Part shown: positions 8,915 to 16,231 of the stretch, one piece after another | Layout: the number at the start of each line of letters is the position of its first letter | How positions within the stretch are numbered: the stretch's first letter is position 1 | From: Stenotrophomonas sp. UBA2124 | GTDB lineage: Bacteria; Pseudomonadota; Gammaproteobacteria; Xanthomonadales; Xanthomonadaceae | DNA length: 64,000 bases | NCBI GenBank assembly: GCA_002329155.1 | Contig: DCXY01000049.1 | Span: forward strand, 186,918-250,917 | Direction: 5' to 3' | The notes under the pieces: model-generated | The model's database searches: none | Told to the model about the DNA's origin: nothing | Seen by the model: only the letters and a program-made list of their open reading frames with translations | Position numbers and translations under genes: made by a program

Positions 8915-9531
8915 ATGCGGCTCCGCTCACGGGTGGCGCTGGCGGTGTCCAGCAAGGGGCGCAACTGGGTGTCGATGGCCTCGCGTGCGCGGAATATCCG
9001 CGAACGCACCGTGCCGATCGGGCAGCCCATCTTCTGTGCGATTTCCTCGTAGCTCATGCCTTCCACCTCTCGCAGCGTGATGGCCGAACGCAGCTCTTCG
9101 GGCAGCGCATCGACCGCCTTCATCACGGTCTGTTCCAGTTCCTGGCGCATCAGCTCGCGCTCGGGGGTATCGGTGTCGCGCAACCGCGTGCCGCTGTCGA
9201 ACTGTTCGGCATCGCTGATGTCCACGTCATCGGTGGGCGGTCGGCGGTTGTGTGCGGCCAGGTAGTTCTTTGCGGTGTTCACGGCTATCCGATGCAACCA
9301 GGTATAGAACTGGGCGTCGCCACGGAAACTGCCGATAGCGCGGTAGGCGCGTACGAAAGTGTCCTGGGCCACGTCCTGACATTCACTCCAGTCGGCGATG
9401 TAGCGGCCGATCAACGCGATGATCCGGTGCTGGTATTTGCGTACCAGGACATCGAACGCCGCGCTCTCGCCACGCTGCACACGCCGGACCAGTTCCAGAT
9501 CCAGCTCCTGCGGTGTTTCAACCTCGGCCAT
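8911..9531 (-). CDS. rpoE: Extracytoplasmic-stress sigma factor RpoE
   Basis: A 206-residue ECF sigma factor. Region 2 contains KYQHRIIALIGRYIADWSEC and DVAQDTFVRAYRAI. Region 4 contains EELRSAITLREVEGMSYEEI and GCPIGTVRSRIFRAREAI, the -35-binding helix-turn-helix. I chose the start at 9531, not the farther one at 9684, because a sigma-E promoter lies at 9571-9597 inside the longer frame and the short form has the normal RpoE N-terminus (MAEVETPQELDLELVRRVQR). It is coupled to rseA by overlap and probably activates its own transcription. Confidence 0.94.
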   Translation of the reverse strand: MAEVETPQELDLELVRRVQRGESAAFDVLVRKYQHRIIALIGRYIADWSECQDVAQDTFVRAYRAIGSFRGDAQFYTWLHRIAVNTAKNYLAAHNRRPPTDDVDISDAEQFDSGTRLRDTDTPERELMRQELEQTVMKAVDALPEELRSAITLREVEGMSYEEIAQKMGCPIGTVRSRIFRAREAIDTQLRPLLDTASATRERSRI

Positions 9532-9570
9532 TCGGGCCGCACTCCTGTCAGCCCAACCGACGTCGGGCAA

Positions 9571-9597
9571 TGAGACCGCTGTTCGCGGTAAAAGTTC
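9571..9597 (-). promoter_or_regulatory. Sigma-E type promoter of rpoE
   Basis: Read on the minus strand, GAACTT (9597-9592) is followed after exactly 16 bases by TCTCA (9575-9571), close to the GAACTT-N16-TCTGA consensus. Transcription would begin near 9563, about 32 bases before the ATG at 9531. This implies positive autoregulation of the rpoE-rseA-mucD operon. Confidence 0.75.
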
Positions 9598-9767
9598 AGT
9601 CCCCTCCACAAAGGGGGCCGCACCAGCTTTTAACTCCCGTTCGGCTAACCTGTGCCTGAGCAGAGGAAGGGCGAAACGCGTCACCCATAAGCATTGGGAT
9701 TTGACGTCAGGGAAACAACCTCTGGATCATAGCGGCCTTCTCCATACACAACCGGATGGAACGTCCC

Positions 9768-11831
9768 ATGCTTTCAGGCTTCGATGGGCTCCGCTTCAAT
9801 CATTGGCAGACCGAGCTGCGCGAGGACGGCATCGCCGTGCTCAGCCTCGACCGCAAGGACAGCCCCGTCAATGCGATGTCGCAGGACGTGCTGCTGGAAC
9901 TCGGTGACATCATCGAGCGCCTGGCCATCGACCCGCCCAAGGGCGTGGTGGTGCGCTCGACCAAGCCGGCCGGCTTCATCGCCGGTGCGGACCTGAAGGA
10001 ATTCCAGGAATTCGACCGCCGCGGCACCGTCAACGACGCCATCCGCCGTGGCCAGACCGTCTACCAGAAGCTGGCCGAGCTGCCCTGCCCGACCGTGGCC
10101 GCCATCCACGGCCACTGCCTGGGCGGCGGCACCGAGCTGGCGCTGGCCTGCCGCTACCGCGTGGCGTCGAACGACCCGTCCACCCGCATCGGCCTGCCGG
10201 AAACCCAGCTGGGGATCTTCCCGGGCTGGGGCGGCAGCTCGCGCCTGCCGCAGCTGGTGGGCGCCCCGGCGGCGATGGACATGATGCTGACCGGGCGCAC
10301 GCTCTCGGCCTCGGCCGCGCGCGCCATCGGCCTGGTGGACAAGGTGGCCGCCCCGGCGGTGCTGGTGGATGCGGCGGTATCGCTGGCGCAGTCCGGCACC
10401 ACCCGCCCGTTCAAGCAGCGCGCCACCGCGTGGGCCACCAATACGTGGCTTGCGCGCAAGATCCTTGCGCCGCAGATGGCCAAGCAGGTTGCGCGCAAGG
10501 CCAAGAAGGACCAGTACCCGGCGCCGTACGCGCTGATCAGCACCTGGGAACGCACCGGTGGCAGCCCCATCCAGAAGCGTCTGGACGCCGAGCGCCGTGC
10601 CGTGGTCAAGCTGGCCGGCAGCCCCACCGCGCGCAACCTGATCCGCATCTTCTTCCTGACCGAGCGGCTCAAGGCCCTCGGCGGCAAGGATTCCGGCATC
10701 ACGCATGTGCATGTGGTCGGTGCTGGCGTGATGGGCGGCGACATCGCCGCGTGGGCGGCCTACAAGGGTTTCAACGTGACCCTGCAGGACCGCGAGCAGC
10801 GTTTCATCGACCCGGCCATGACCCGGGCGCAGGCGCTGTTCGAGAAGAAGGTGAAGGACGAGAGCAAGCGCCCGGAAGTGGCCGCGCGGCTGAAGGCCGA
10901 CCTGGCCGGTGACGGCGTGGCCCAGGCCGATCTGGTGATCGAGGCCATCATCGAGAACCCGGAGGCCAAGCGCGAGCTGTACCAGACCCTTGAGCCGCGC
11001 ATGAAGGCTGATGCGCTGCTGACCACCAACACCTCCTCCATCCCACTGGTGGAGCTGCGCGACCACCTGCAGCGCCCGGCCCAGTTCGCCGGCCTGCACT
11101 ACTTCAACCCCGTGGCGCAGATGCCGCTGGTGGAGATCATCCACCACGACGGTATGGCCCCGGAGACCGAGAAGCGGCTGGCCGCGTTCTGCAAGGCGCT
11201 GGGCAAGTTCCCGGTGCCGGTGGCTGGCACGCCGGGCTTCCTGGTCAACCGCGTGCTGTTCCCCTACATGCTGGAAGCCGCTACCTCCTATGCCGAGGGC
11301 ATTCCCGGCCCGGTGATCGACAAGGCCGCGGTGAAGTTCGGCATGCCGATGGGGCCGATCGAACTGCTCGACACCGTGGGCCTGGACGTGGCCGCAGGCG
11401 TCGGCAAGGAGCTGGCACCGTTCCTGGGCCTGCAGATTCCGGCGGCGCTGGCCACCGTGGAACAGGGCAAGCGCGGCAAGAAGGACGGCCAGGGCATCTA
11501 CAAGTGGGAGAACGGCCGTGCGGTGAAGCCGGAGGTAGCCAAGGATTACCAGGCGCCGTCGGATCTGGAGGACCGCCTGATCCTGCCGCTGCTCAACGAG
11601 GCGGTGGCCTGCCTGCACGACGGCGTGGTGGCCGATGCCGACCTGCTCGATGCCGGCGTGATCTTCGGCACCGGTTTCGCCCCGTTCCGGGGTGGCCCGA
11701 TCCAGTACATCCGCACCGCTGGTGCCGATGCGCTGGTGGAAAAGCTCAAGACCCTGCAGGCCCGCCACGGCGACCGCTTCGCACCCCGCCCCGGCTGGGA
11801 CATGCTGGTACTGCGCGAGCCGGTGGCCTGA
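9768..11831 (+). CDS. Bifunctional enoyl-CoA hydratase / 3-hydroxyacyl-CoA dehydrogenase (FadB/FadJ type)
   Basis: The multifunctional alpha subunit of fatty-acid beta-oxidation. With the start at 9768 it has 687 residues. An in-frame ATG four codons upstream is also possible. The N-terminal crotonase domain (about 15-200) has the oxyanion-hole stretch AGADLKEF and HGHCLGGGTELALACRYR. The central NAD-binding Rossmann fold begins at VHVVGAGVMGGDIAAWAA, and the dehydrogenase catalytic signature is seen in FAGLHYFNPVAQMPLVEII. The thiolase partner (fadA) is not adjacent. It reads away from rpoE. Confidence 0.92.
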   Translation: MLSGFDGLRFNHWQTELREDGIAVLSLDRKDSPVNAMSQDVLLELGDIIERLAIDPPKGVVVRSTKPAGFIAGADLKEFQEFDRRGTVNDAIRRGQTVYQKLAELPCPTVAAIHGHCLGGGTELALACRYRVASNDPSTRIGLPETQLGIFPGWGGSSRLPQLVGAPAAMDMMLTGRTLSASAARAIGLVDKVAAPAVLVDAAVSLAQSGTTRPFKQRATAWATNTWLARKILAPQMAKQVARKAKKDQYPAPYALISTWERTGGSPIQKRLDAERRAVVKLAGSPTARNLIRIFFLTERLKALGGKDSGITHVHVVGAGVMGGDIAAWAAYKGFNVTLQDREQRFIDPAMTRAQALFEKKVKDESKRPEVAARLKADLAGDGVAQADLVIEAIIENPEAKRELYQTLEPRMKADALLTTNTSSIPLVELRDHLQRPAQFAGLHYFNPVAQMPLVEIIHHDGMAPETEKRLAAFCKALGKFPVPVAGTPGFLVNRVLFPYMLEAATSYAEGIPGPVIDKAAVKFGMPMGPIELLDTVGLDVAAGVGKELAPFLGLQIPAALATVEQGKRGKKDGQGIYKWENGRAVKPEVAKDYQAPSDLEDRLILPLLNEAVACLHDGVVADADLLDAGVIFGTGFAPFRGGPIQYIRTAGADALVEKLKTLQARHGDRFAPRPGWDMLVLREPVA

Positions 11832-11876
11832 GGGCCGCTGCACGCATGACCTGATCAGCGTTGAATCTCAGCTGAG

Positions 11877-11915
11877 AGCCCCTCTCACGCGTGCGGGAGA
11901 GGGGTTGGGGTGAGG
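11877..11915. repeat. GC-rich dispersed palindromic repeat
   Basis: A short hairpin-forming element (CCCCTCTC ... GGGAGAGGGG) followed by GTTGGGGTGAGGG. Near-identical elements occur at 54315-54354 and 54397-54436, so this is a dispersed family in this genome. It lies just downstream of the beta-oxidation gene. Confidence 0.7.
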
Positions 11916-11975
11916 GCAGCGGAGAGCAGATGGAGTGAATCCGCTGCGGGTGGCGCCCAAGGTTGTTTTTGGGGT

Positions 11976-12030
11976 GGGAAACGGGAAACGGGGAACGGGG
12001 AACGGGGAACGGGGAACGGGGAACGGGGAG
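11976..12030. repeat. Heptanucleotide tandem repeat
   Basis: About eight head-to-tail copies of a seven-base unit, first as GGGAAAC and then as GGGGAAC. It lies in the non-coding gap between the beta-oxidation gene and ccoN. Perfect short units of this kind are prone to slippage, so copy number probably differs between strains. No gene reads through it. Confidence 0.85.
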
Positions 12031-12055
12031 ACAGTAACTGGCCGCGCTTGCTGCC

Positions 12056-12199
12056 GTCATTCCCGCGCAGGCGGGAATCGCTCCTTGCCACATGCCTAAA
12101 GTCCCCTGAGCCGGCGTCACCTCCTCAACAACCCCGACTTCACTCCGAAGCCGCCCCGCCATCGGAACGAAGAGCGATTCCCGCCTGCGCGGGAATGAC
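12056..12199. repeat. Pair of inverted 27-base REP-like elements
   Basis: A 27-base sequence at 12056-12082 recurs as an exact reverse complement at 12173-12199. Each copy carries its own small hairpin (CCCGC-GCAG-GCGGG). The pair encloses about 90 bases of ordinary non-coding sequence, the arrangement of a paired REP unit. The rest of the 11832-12571 gap holds the repeats listed separately, the ccoN promoter region, and nothing else I can recognise. Confidence 0.8.
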
Positions 12200-12494
12200 G
12201 ATGCATGGGTTGCCGGGGAGCTGCTGCTCCGCACAGGGTTGAAGCCCCAGGTTCAGAAGCTCCGAGTTGTGCGGAGAAAACGACCTCACTCAACAACGAG
12301 ACCGGCCCGGTCATTGACCAGGTGCCTCCCGCACCCCGCACCTGCCTCCCCAACCCCCCAGTCAGCCACCGCGCCAATTCATTGTGCATCGCAACATAAA
12401 CCGATTCAGCAAACTCCCGAATGCATCAGCTGGCAAACCTTTCGCCTGCTCCAGCTGACGTTCGTGATGCACCGCACAGCAAAGATGCAGGCTA

Positions 12495-12508
12495 TTGATC
12501 CAAATCAA
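12495..12508 (+). promoter_or_regulatory. FNR/ANR box upstream of ccoN
   Basis: TTGATCCAAATCAA is a perfect match to the FNR/ANR consensus TTGAT-N4-ATCAA. Its centre is 70 bases before the ccoN ATG. A class II promoter (box centred at -41.5) would start near 12543, with an AT-richer -10 stretch around CAAATA (12532-12537). This predicts induction of the cbb3 operon when oxygen falls. Confidence 0.85.
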
Positions 12509-12571
12509 TGTGCCCAGGCCGGCTCATACCCCAAATAGCTGAATCATTGTTCAGACTCGGGGGTCAGCCGG

Positions 12572-14011
12572 ATGCAAGCCCTGCAACAAACGTATAACGA
12601 CAAAGTGGTCCGCCAGTTCTCGGTCATGACCGTGGTCTGGGGCATCGTGGGCATGCTGGTCGGCGTCATCATCGCCGCCCAGCTGTACTGGCCTACCTTG
12701 GGCGAGGGCATTCCCTGGCTCAGCTACGGGCGGCTGCGGCCACTTCACACCAACGCGGTGATCTTCGCCTTCGGCGGCTGCGCCCTCATCGGCACCAGCC
12801 TGTACGTGGTGCAGCGTACCTGCCATGTGCGGCTGATCTCCGACAAGCTGGCCGCCTTCGTGTTCTGGGGGTGGCAGCTGGTCATCGTGGCCGCCGCCAT
12901 CTCGCTGCCGCTGGGCTACACCCAGGGCAAGGAATACGCCGAGCTGGAATGGCCCATCGATCTGCTGATCACCGCGGTCTGGGTGGCCTACGCCGTGCTG
13001 TTCATCGGCACCATCGCCAAGCGCCGGGTCAAGCACATCTACGTGGCCAACTGGTTCTACGCGGCGTTCATCATCACCATCGCGCTGCTGCACATCGTCA
13101 ACAACCTCGCCATTCCGGTGGGTGTGGGCAAGTCCTACCCGGTCTACAGCGGCGCGGTCGATGCCATGGTGCAGTGGTGGTACGGGCACAACGCGGTGGG
13201 CTTCTTCCTGACCGCCGGCTTCCTGGGAATGATGTACTACTTCGTGCCCAAGCAGGCCGAGCGGCCGGTGTACTCCTACCGCCTGTCCATCGTGCACTTC
13301 TGGGCGCTGATCGCCGTGTACATGTGGGCCGGCCCGCACCACCTGCAGTACACCGCACTGCCGGACTGGGCGCAGTCGCTGGGCATGGTGTTCTCGCTGA
13401 TCCTGCTGGCCCCGTCGTGGGGTGGCGCGATCAACGGCGTGATGACGCTCTCCGGCGTGTGGCACAAGCTGCGCACCGACCCGATCCTGAAGTTCCTCAT
13501 CGTCTCCATCTCCTTCTACATGATCGCCACGTTTGAAGGGCCGATGATGTCGATCAAGACGGTCAACTCGCTCTCGCACTACACCGACTGGACGGTGGGC
13601 CACGTGCATGCCGGCGCGCTGGGCTGGGTGGCGATGATCTCCATCGGCTCCATCTACGCGCTGATGCCCAAGCTGCTGGGCCGCAAGGACATGTACTCCA
13701 CCAAGGCCATCGACCTGCACTTCTGGATGCATACGGTGGGCGTAGTGCTGTACATCGTCTCGATGTGGATCGCCGGCGTCATGCAGGGCCTGATGTGGCG
13801 CGCCACCAATGACGACGCCACCCTCACCTACACCTTCGTCGAGTCGCTGACGGCCACCTACCCCTACTACCTGATCCGCCTGAGTGGCGGCGTGCTGGTA
13901 CTGAGCGGCATGGTGCTGATGGCGTGGAACGTGTGGCGCACCTACCGCGTCGCCCCCGCAATCGAGCCGCAGCCGCTGCTGCCGGTCGATGCCTCCGAAG
14001 TGCGCGCTTGA
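12572..14011 (+). CDS. ccoN: cbb3-type cytochrome c oxidase subunit I (CcoN)
   Basis: The catalytic heme-copper subunit of the high-affinity terminal oxidase, which reduces oxygen to water and pumps protons. The 479-residue protein has about twelve membrane helices. Histidine ligand regions are visible: LRPLHTNAVIF (low-spin heme), WWYGHNAVGFF and WAGPHHLQYTALPDW (CuB), and VGHVHAGALGWV (high-spin heme). It is first in ccoNOQP, under the FNR-type box at 12495-12508. A ribosome site is followed by ccoO after 13 bases. Confidence 0.97.
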   Translation: MQALQQTYNDKVVRQFSVMTVVWGIVGMLVGVIIAAQLYWPTLGEGIPWLSYGRLRPLHTNAVIFAFGGCALIGTSLYVVQRTCHVRLISDKLAAFVFWGWQLVIVAAAISLPLGYTQGKEYAELEWPIDLLITAVWVAYAVLFIGTIAKRRVKHIYVANWFYAAFIITIALLHIVNNLAIPVGVGKSYPVYSGAVDAMVQWWYGHNAVGFFLTAGFLGMMYYFVPKQAERPVYSYRLSIVHFWALIAVYMWAGPHHLQYTALPDWAQSLGMVFSLILLAPSWGGAINGVMTLSGVWHKLRTDPILKFLIVSISFYMIATFEGPMMSIKTVNSLSHYTDWTVGHVHAGALGWVAMISIGSIYALMPKLLGRKDMYSTKAIDLHFWMHTVGVVLYIVSMWIAGVMQGLMWRATNDDATLTYTFVESLTATYPYYLIRLSGGVLVLSGMVLMAWNVWRTYRVAPAIEPQPLLPVDASEVRA

Positions 14012-14024
14012 GGAGGACTCCGAA

Positions 14025-14654
14025 ATGAGCGACAGCAACAACTCCCACGAAAAAGTTGAAAAGAACGTAGGCCTGCTGGCCATCCTGATCGCGGTGGCCG
14101 TGTCCTTCGGCGGTCTGGCCGAGATCGTGCCGCAGATGTTCCAGGCCGAGACCATCGAACCGCTGGAGGGCGTGGTGCCCTACCCGGCTCTGGAGCTGGC
14201 CGGGCGCGACATCTACGTCCGCGAGGGCTGCTACAACTGCCACTCGCAGATGGTGCGCACCCTGCGCTTCGAGACCGAACGCTACGGCCACTACTCGCTG
14301 GCCGGCGAGTCGGTCTACGACCGCCCCTTCCAGTGGGGCAGCAAGCGCACCGGCCCGGATCTGGCGCGCGTGGGTGGCCGCTACTCCGATGCCTGGCACC
14401 GCGTGCACCTGATCAACCCGCGTGACCTGGTCCCCGAGTCCAACATGCCCAGCTTCCCATGGCTGGAGAACGCCACTGTGGACGGTGCCACCGTTGCCCA
14501 GCGCATGAGCGCGCTGCGCAAGCTCGGCGACCCGTACAGCGACGAGCAGATCGCCGCCGCCGCGGAGGACGTCAAGGGCAAGACCGAGCTGGATGCGGTT
14601 GTCGCCTACCTGCAGGGCCTGGGCCGCAACGCCCCCAGGGGAGGCCAGCAATGA
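14025..14654 (+). CDS. ccoO: cbb3-type cytochrome c oxidase subunit II (CcoO)
   Basis: A membrane-anchored mono-heme cytochrome c that feeds electrons to CcoN. I chose the start at 14025 because AGGAGGA lies eight bases upstream. The 209-residue protein has one N-terminal helix (VGLLAILIAVAVSFGGLAEIV), a heme c site CYNCH in REGCYNCHSQMVRTLRFE, and the axial methionine region ESNMPSFPWL. Its last bases overlap the ccoQ start (ATGA). Confidence 0.96.
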   Translation: MSDSNNSHEKVEKNVGLLAILIAVAVSFGGLAEIVPQMFQAETIEPLEGVVPYPALELAGRDIYVREGCYNCHSQMVRTLRFETERYGHYSLAGESVYDRPFQWGSKRTGPDLARVGGRYSDAWHRVHLINPRDLVPESNMPSFPWLENATVDGATVAQRMSALRKLGDPYSDEQIAAAAEDVKGKTELDAVVAYLQGLGRNAPRGGQQ

Positions 14655-14809
14655 TCTCCGGCATCGTTACCGCGGTACTGCTGGTCCTGTTCGTCGGCGG
14701 CTGGATCTGGCTGTGGAACCCGCGCCACAAGCGTGAGTTCGATGATGCGGCGCACCTGCCGCTGGAAGACGACCAGGCAATATACGAAAACAGGAGTGGG
14801 CGCAAATGA
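14651..14809 (+). CDS. ccoQ: cbb3 oxidase small subunit CcoQ
   Basis: A 52-residue one-helix protein (SGIVTAVLLVLFVGGWIWLW) followed by NPRHKREFDDAAHLPLEDD, the usual CcoQ tail. In other bacteria CcoQ stabilises the assembled oxidase. It overlaps ccoO by four bases and ccoP by four bases, so all four subunits are translationally linked. Confidence 0.93.
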   Translation: MISGIVTAVLLVLFVGGWIWLWNPRHKREFDDAAHLPLEDDQAIYENRSGRK

Positions 14810-15741
14810 GCACAGGTTGGACGTGGTACATCATCGCCCTGGTCGTGCTGAACATTGCCGGTTGTGCATGGTTGCTGTGGTGGACCGCACGCCGCCGCCC
14901 GAACGACCCCAAGCCGGAAGAAACCCTGCACACCTGGGACGGCAACATCACCGAGTACAACAAGCCACTGCCGCGCTGGTGGGTGAACCTGTTCTACATC
15001 ACCATCTTTTTCAGCATCGGCTACCTGTTCTGGTTTGGTGGCCTGGGTGGCATTCCGGGCTACAGCGACTGGTCGTCCAAGCGCGAGCATGCGTGGGAGA
15101 AGGCCGCCCAGGATGCCACGCTGGAGGAGACCTTCAAGCCTTACGCCGGCCAGTCCATCGACCAGCTGGCCAAGGATCCGGAAGCCCTGGCGCTTGGCCG
15201 TTCCATCTTCGGCAACACCTGTGCCGCCTGCCACGGTTCCTCGGGCCAGGGTGCCATCGGCTACCCCAACCTCACCGACAACATCTGGCACTGGGGCGGT
15301 GACCCCGACACCATCCTGCAGACCGTGCTCGATGGCCGCGAAGGCGTGATGCCGCCGTGGGGTGAAGTGCTGACCGAAACCGGCGGGCCCAATGCCGTGG
15401 ACCAGACCATCGCCTACGTGCGTGCGCTGTCCAAACCGGAAACCCTGGCGGGCAATGCCGCCGCCACCGCCGGCAAGGCACTGTATGACGGTGTCTGCAT
15501 CGCCTGCCATGGTGTGGACGGCAAGGGCAACCAGGCACTGGGCGCACCTGACCTCACCGACAGCTACTGGCTGTATGGCAGCACCGATGCAGCCCTGCGC
15601 AAGGCCATCATGGAAGGCCACCATGGCAGCATGCCGGCACACCGCGAGCTGCTGGGCGAAACCCGTGTCCGCCTGGTCGCCTCGTATGTGTGGTCGCTGT
15701 CACACCCTGCCGGCGCCGCCAGCAAGGCAAACGCGCCATGA
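14806..15741 (+). CDS. ccoP: cbb3-type cytochrome c oxidase subunit III (CcoP)
   Basis: A di-heme cytochrome c subunit of 311 residues. Two N-terminal helices flank a short loop (about 4-26 and 57-78). Two class I cytochrome domains follow, each with a CxxCH site: CAACH in NTCAACHGSSGQG and CIACH in GVCIACHGVDGKG. Methionine ligands are seen in GVMPPWGEVL and GSMPAHRELL. It accepts electrons from soluble or bc1-linked cytochromes and passes them to CcoO and CcoN. Confidence 0.96.
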   Translation: MSTGWTWYIIALVVLNIAGCAWLLWWTARRRPNDPKPEETLHTWDGNITEYNKPLPRWWVNLFYITIFFSIGYLFWFGGLGGIPGYSDWSSKREHAWEKAAQDATLEETFKPYAGQSIDQLAKDPEALALGRSIFGNTCAACHGSSGQGAIGYPNLTDNIWHWGGDPDTILQTVLDGREGVMPPWGEVLTETGGPNAVDQTIAYVRALSKPETLAGNAAATAGKALYDGVCIACHGVDGKGNQALGAPDLTDSYWLYGSTDAALRKAIMEGHHGSMPAHRELLGETRVRLVASYVWSLSHPAGAASKANAP

Positions 15742-16034
15742 GCAAGGCCGGCGGACCACAACCGGCACCACCCGCGCGGCACATCGCCACGCGGGTGGTG
15801 ATGATCATGTGGCCGGCCTTCTTTTCCGCAGGCGTGGCGACGATGGTGTTCTTCGCCTTCGTCGACCCGCTCGCGCTGCGTGACATCACCTTCCCGGACC
15901 TGCAGATATCGCGGGAGTTCGGCTACACGCTGGCCTTTTTGATGTTCTGGCTGGCCACTTCCGCCTCCAGCCTCTTCACCTGGATCCTGATGCGTACGCC
16001 CTGCAACCGCAGGCAGCCGCCCACGGATTCCTGA
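15738..16034 (+). CDS. Small two-helix membrane protein in the cco locus
   Basis: A 98-residue protein whose ATG overlaps the ccoP stop (ATGA), so it is translated with the oxidase genes. It has a short proline-rich cytoplasmic head, then two membrane helices (about 22-42 and 64-84) joined by a loop with DPLALRDITFPDLQISREFGY. I do not recognise a named family. Its position, coupled to ccoP and before ccoG, suggests a role in assembly or stability of the cbb3 oxidase, but that is inference from context only. Confidence 0.75.
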   Translation: MSKAGGPQPAPPARHIATRVVMIMWPAFFSAGVATMVFFAFVDPLALRDITFPDLQISREFGYTLAFLMFWLATSASSLFTWILMRTPCNRRQPPTDS

Positions 16035-16043
16035 GCCGATGCC

Positions 16044-16066
16044 GCCGCTGGCAACCTGCCAGCGGC
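16044..16066 (+). terminator. Hairpin between ccoNOQP and ccoGHIS
   Basis: A perfect ten-pair stem GCCGCTGGCA/TGCCAGCGGC with a three-base loop, ten bases after the stop of the small membrane gene. No T-run follows. It may be a weak terminator or an mRNA-stabilising hairpin that sets different levels for the structural and the assembly genes. Confidence 0.5.
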
Positions 16067-16071
16067 GTCTG

Positions 16072-16131
16072 TACTACCGCTTTCCGTCCCACCGCTTTCC
16101 GTCCCACCGCTTTCCGTACTACCGCTTCGCG
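16072..16131. repeat. Four tandem copies of a 15-base unit
   Basis: Units related to TCCCACCGCTTTCCG repeat four times head to tail (16072, 16087, 16102, 16117), the two inner ones identical. They lie in the gap before ccoG. The tract has no start codon or coding sense and is probably a strain-variable minisatellite. Confidence 0.8.
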
Positions 16132-16231
16132 TACCGCGCTTCGCCCTTCGCCATGGCATGGTTATGAAACCCGACATCGCTACTCCTCTCCGGCCGCCAT
16201 CCTGCGCGGCGCGCACCGTAGATTTCCGGCA

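Noticed and set aside
9774..11843. A 689-codon open frame antisense to the beta-oxidation gene
   Set aside because: High-GC codon bias keeps the complementary frame open. Its translation is rich in His, Arg, Gly and Gln with no domain, while the sense strand has a full FadB-type protein.
12551..14155. A 534-codon open frame antisense to ccoN/ccoO
   Set aside because: It is composed of His/Gly/Asp-rich low-complexity translation complementary to a conserved oxidase subunit; no evidence of function.
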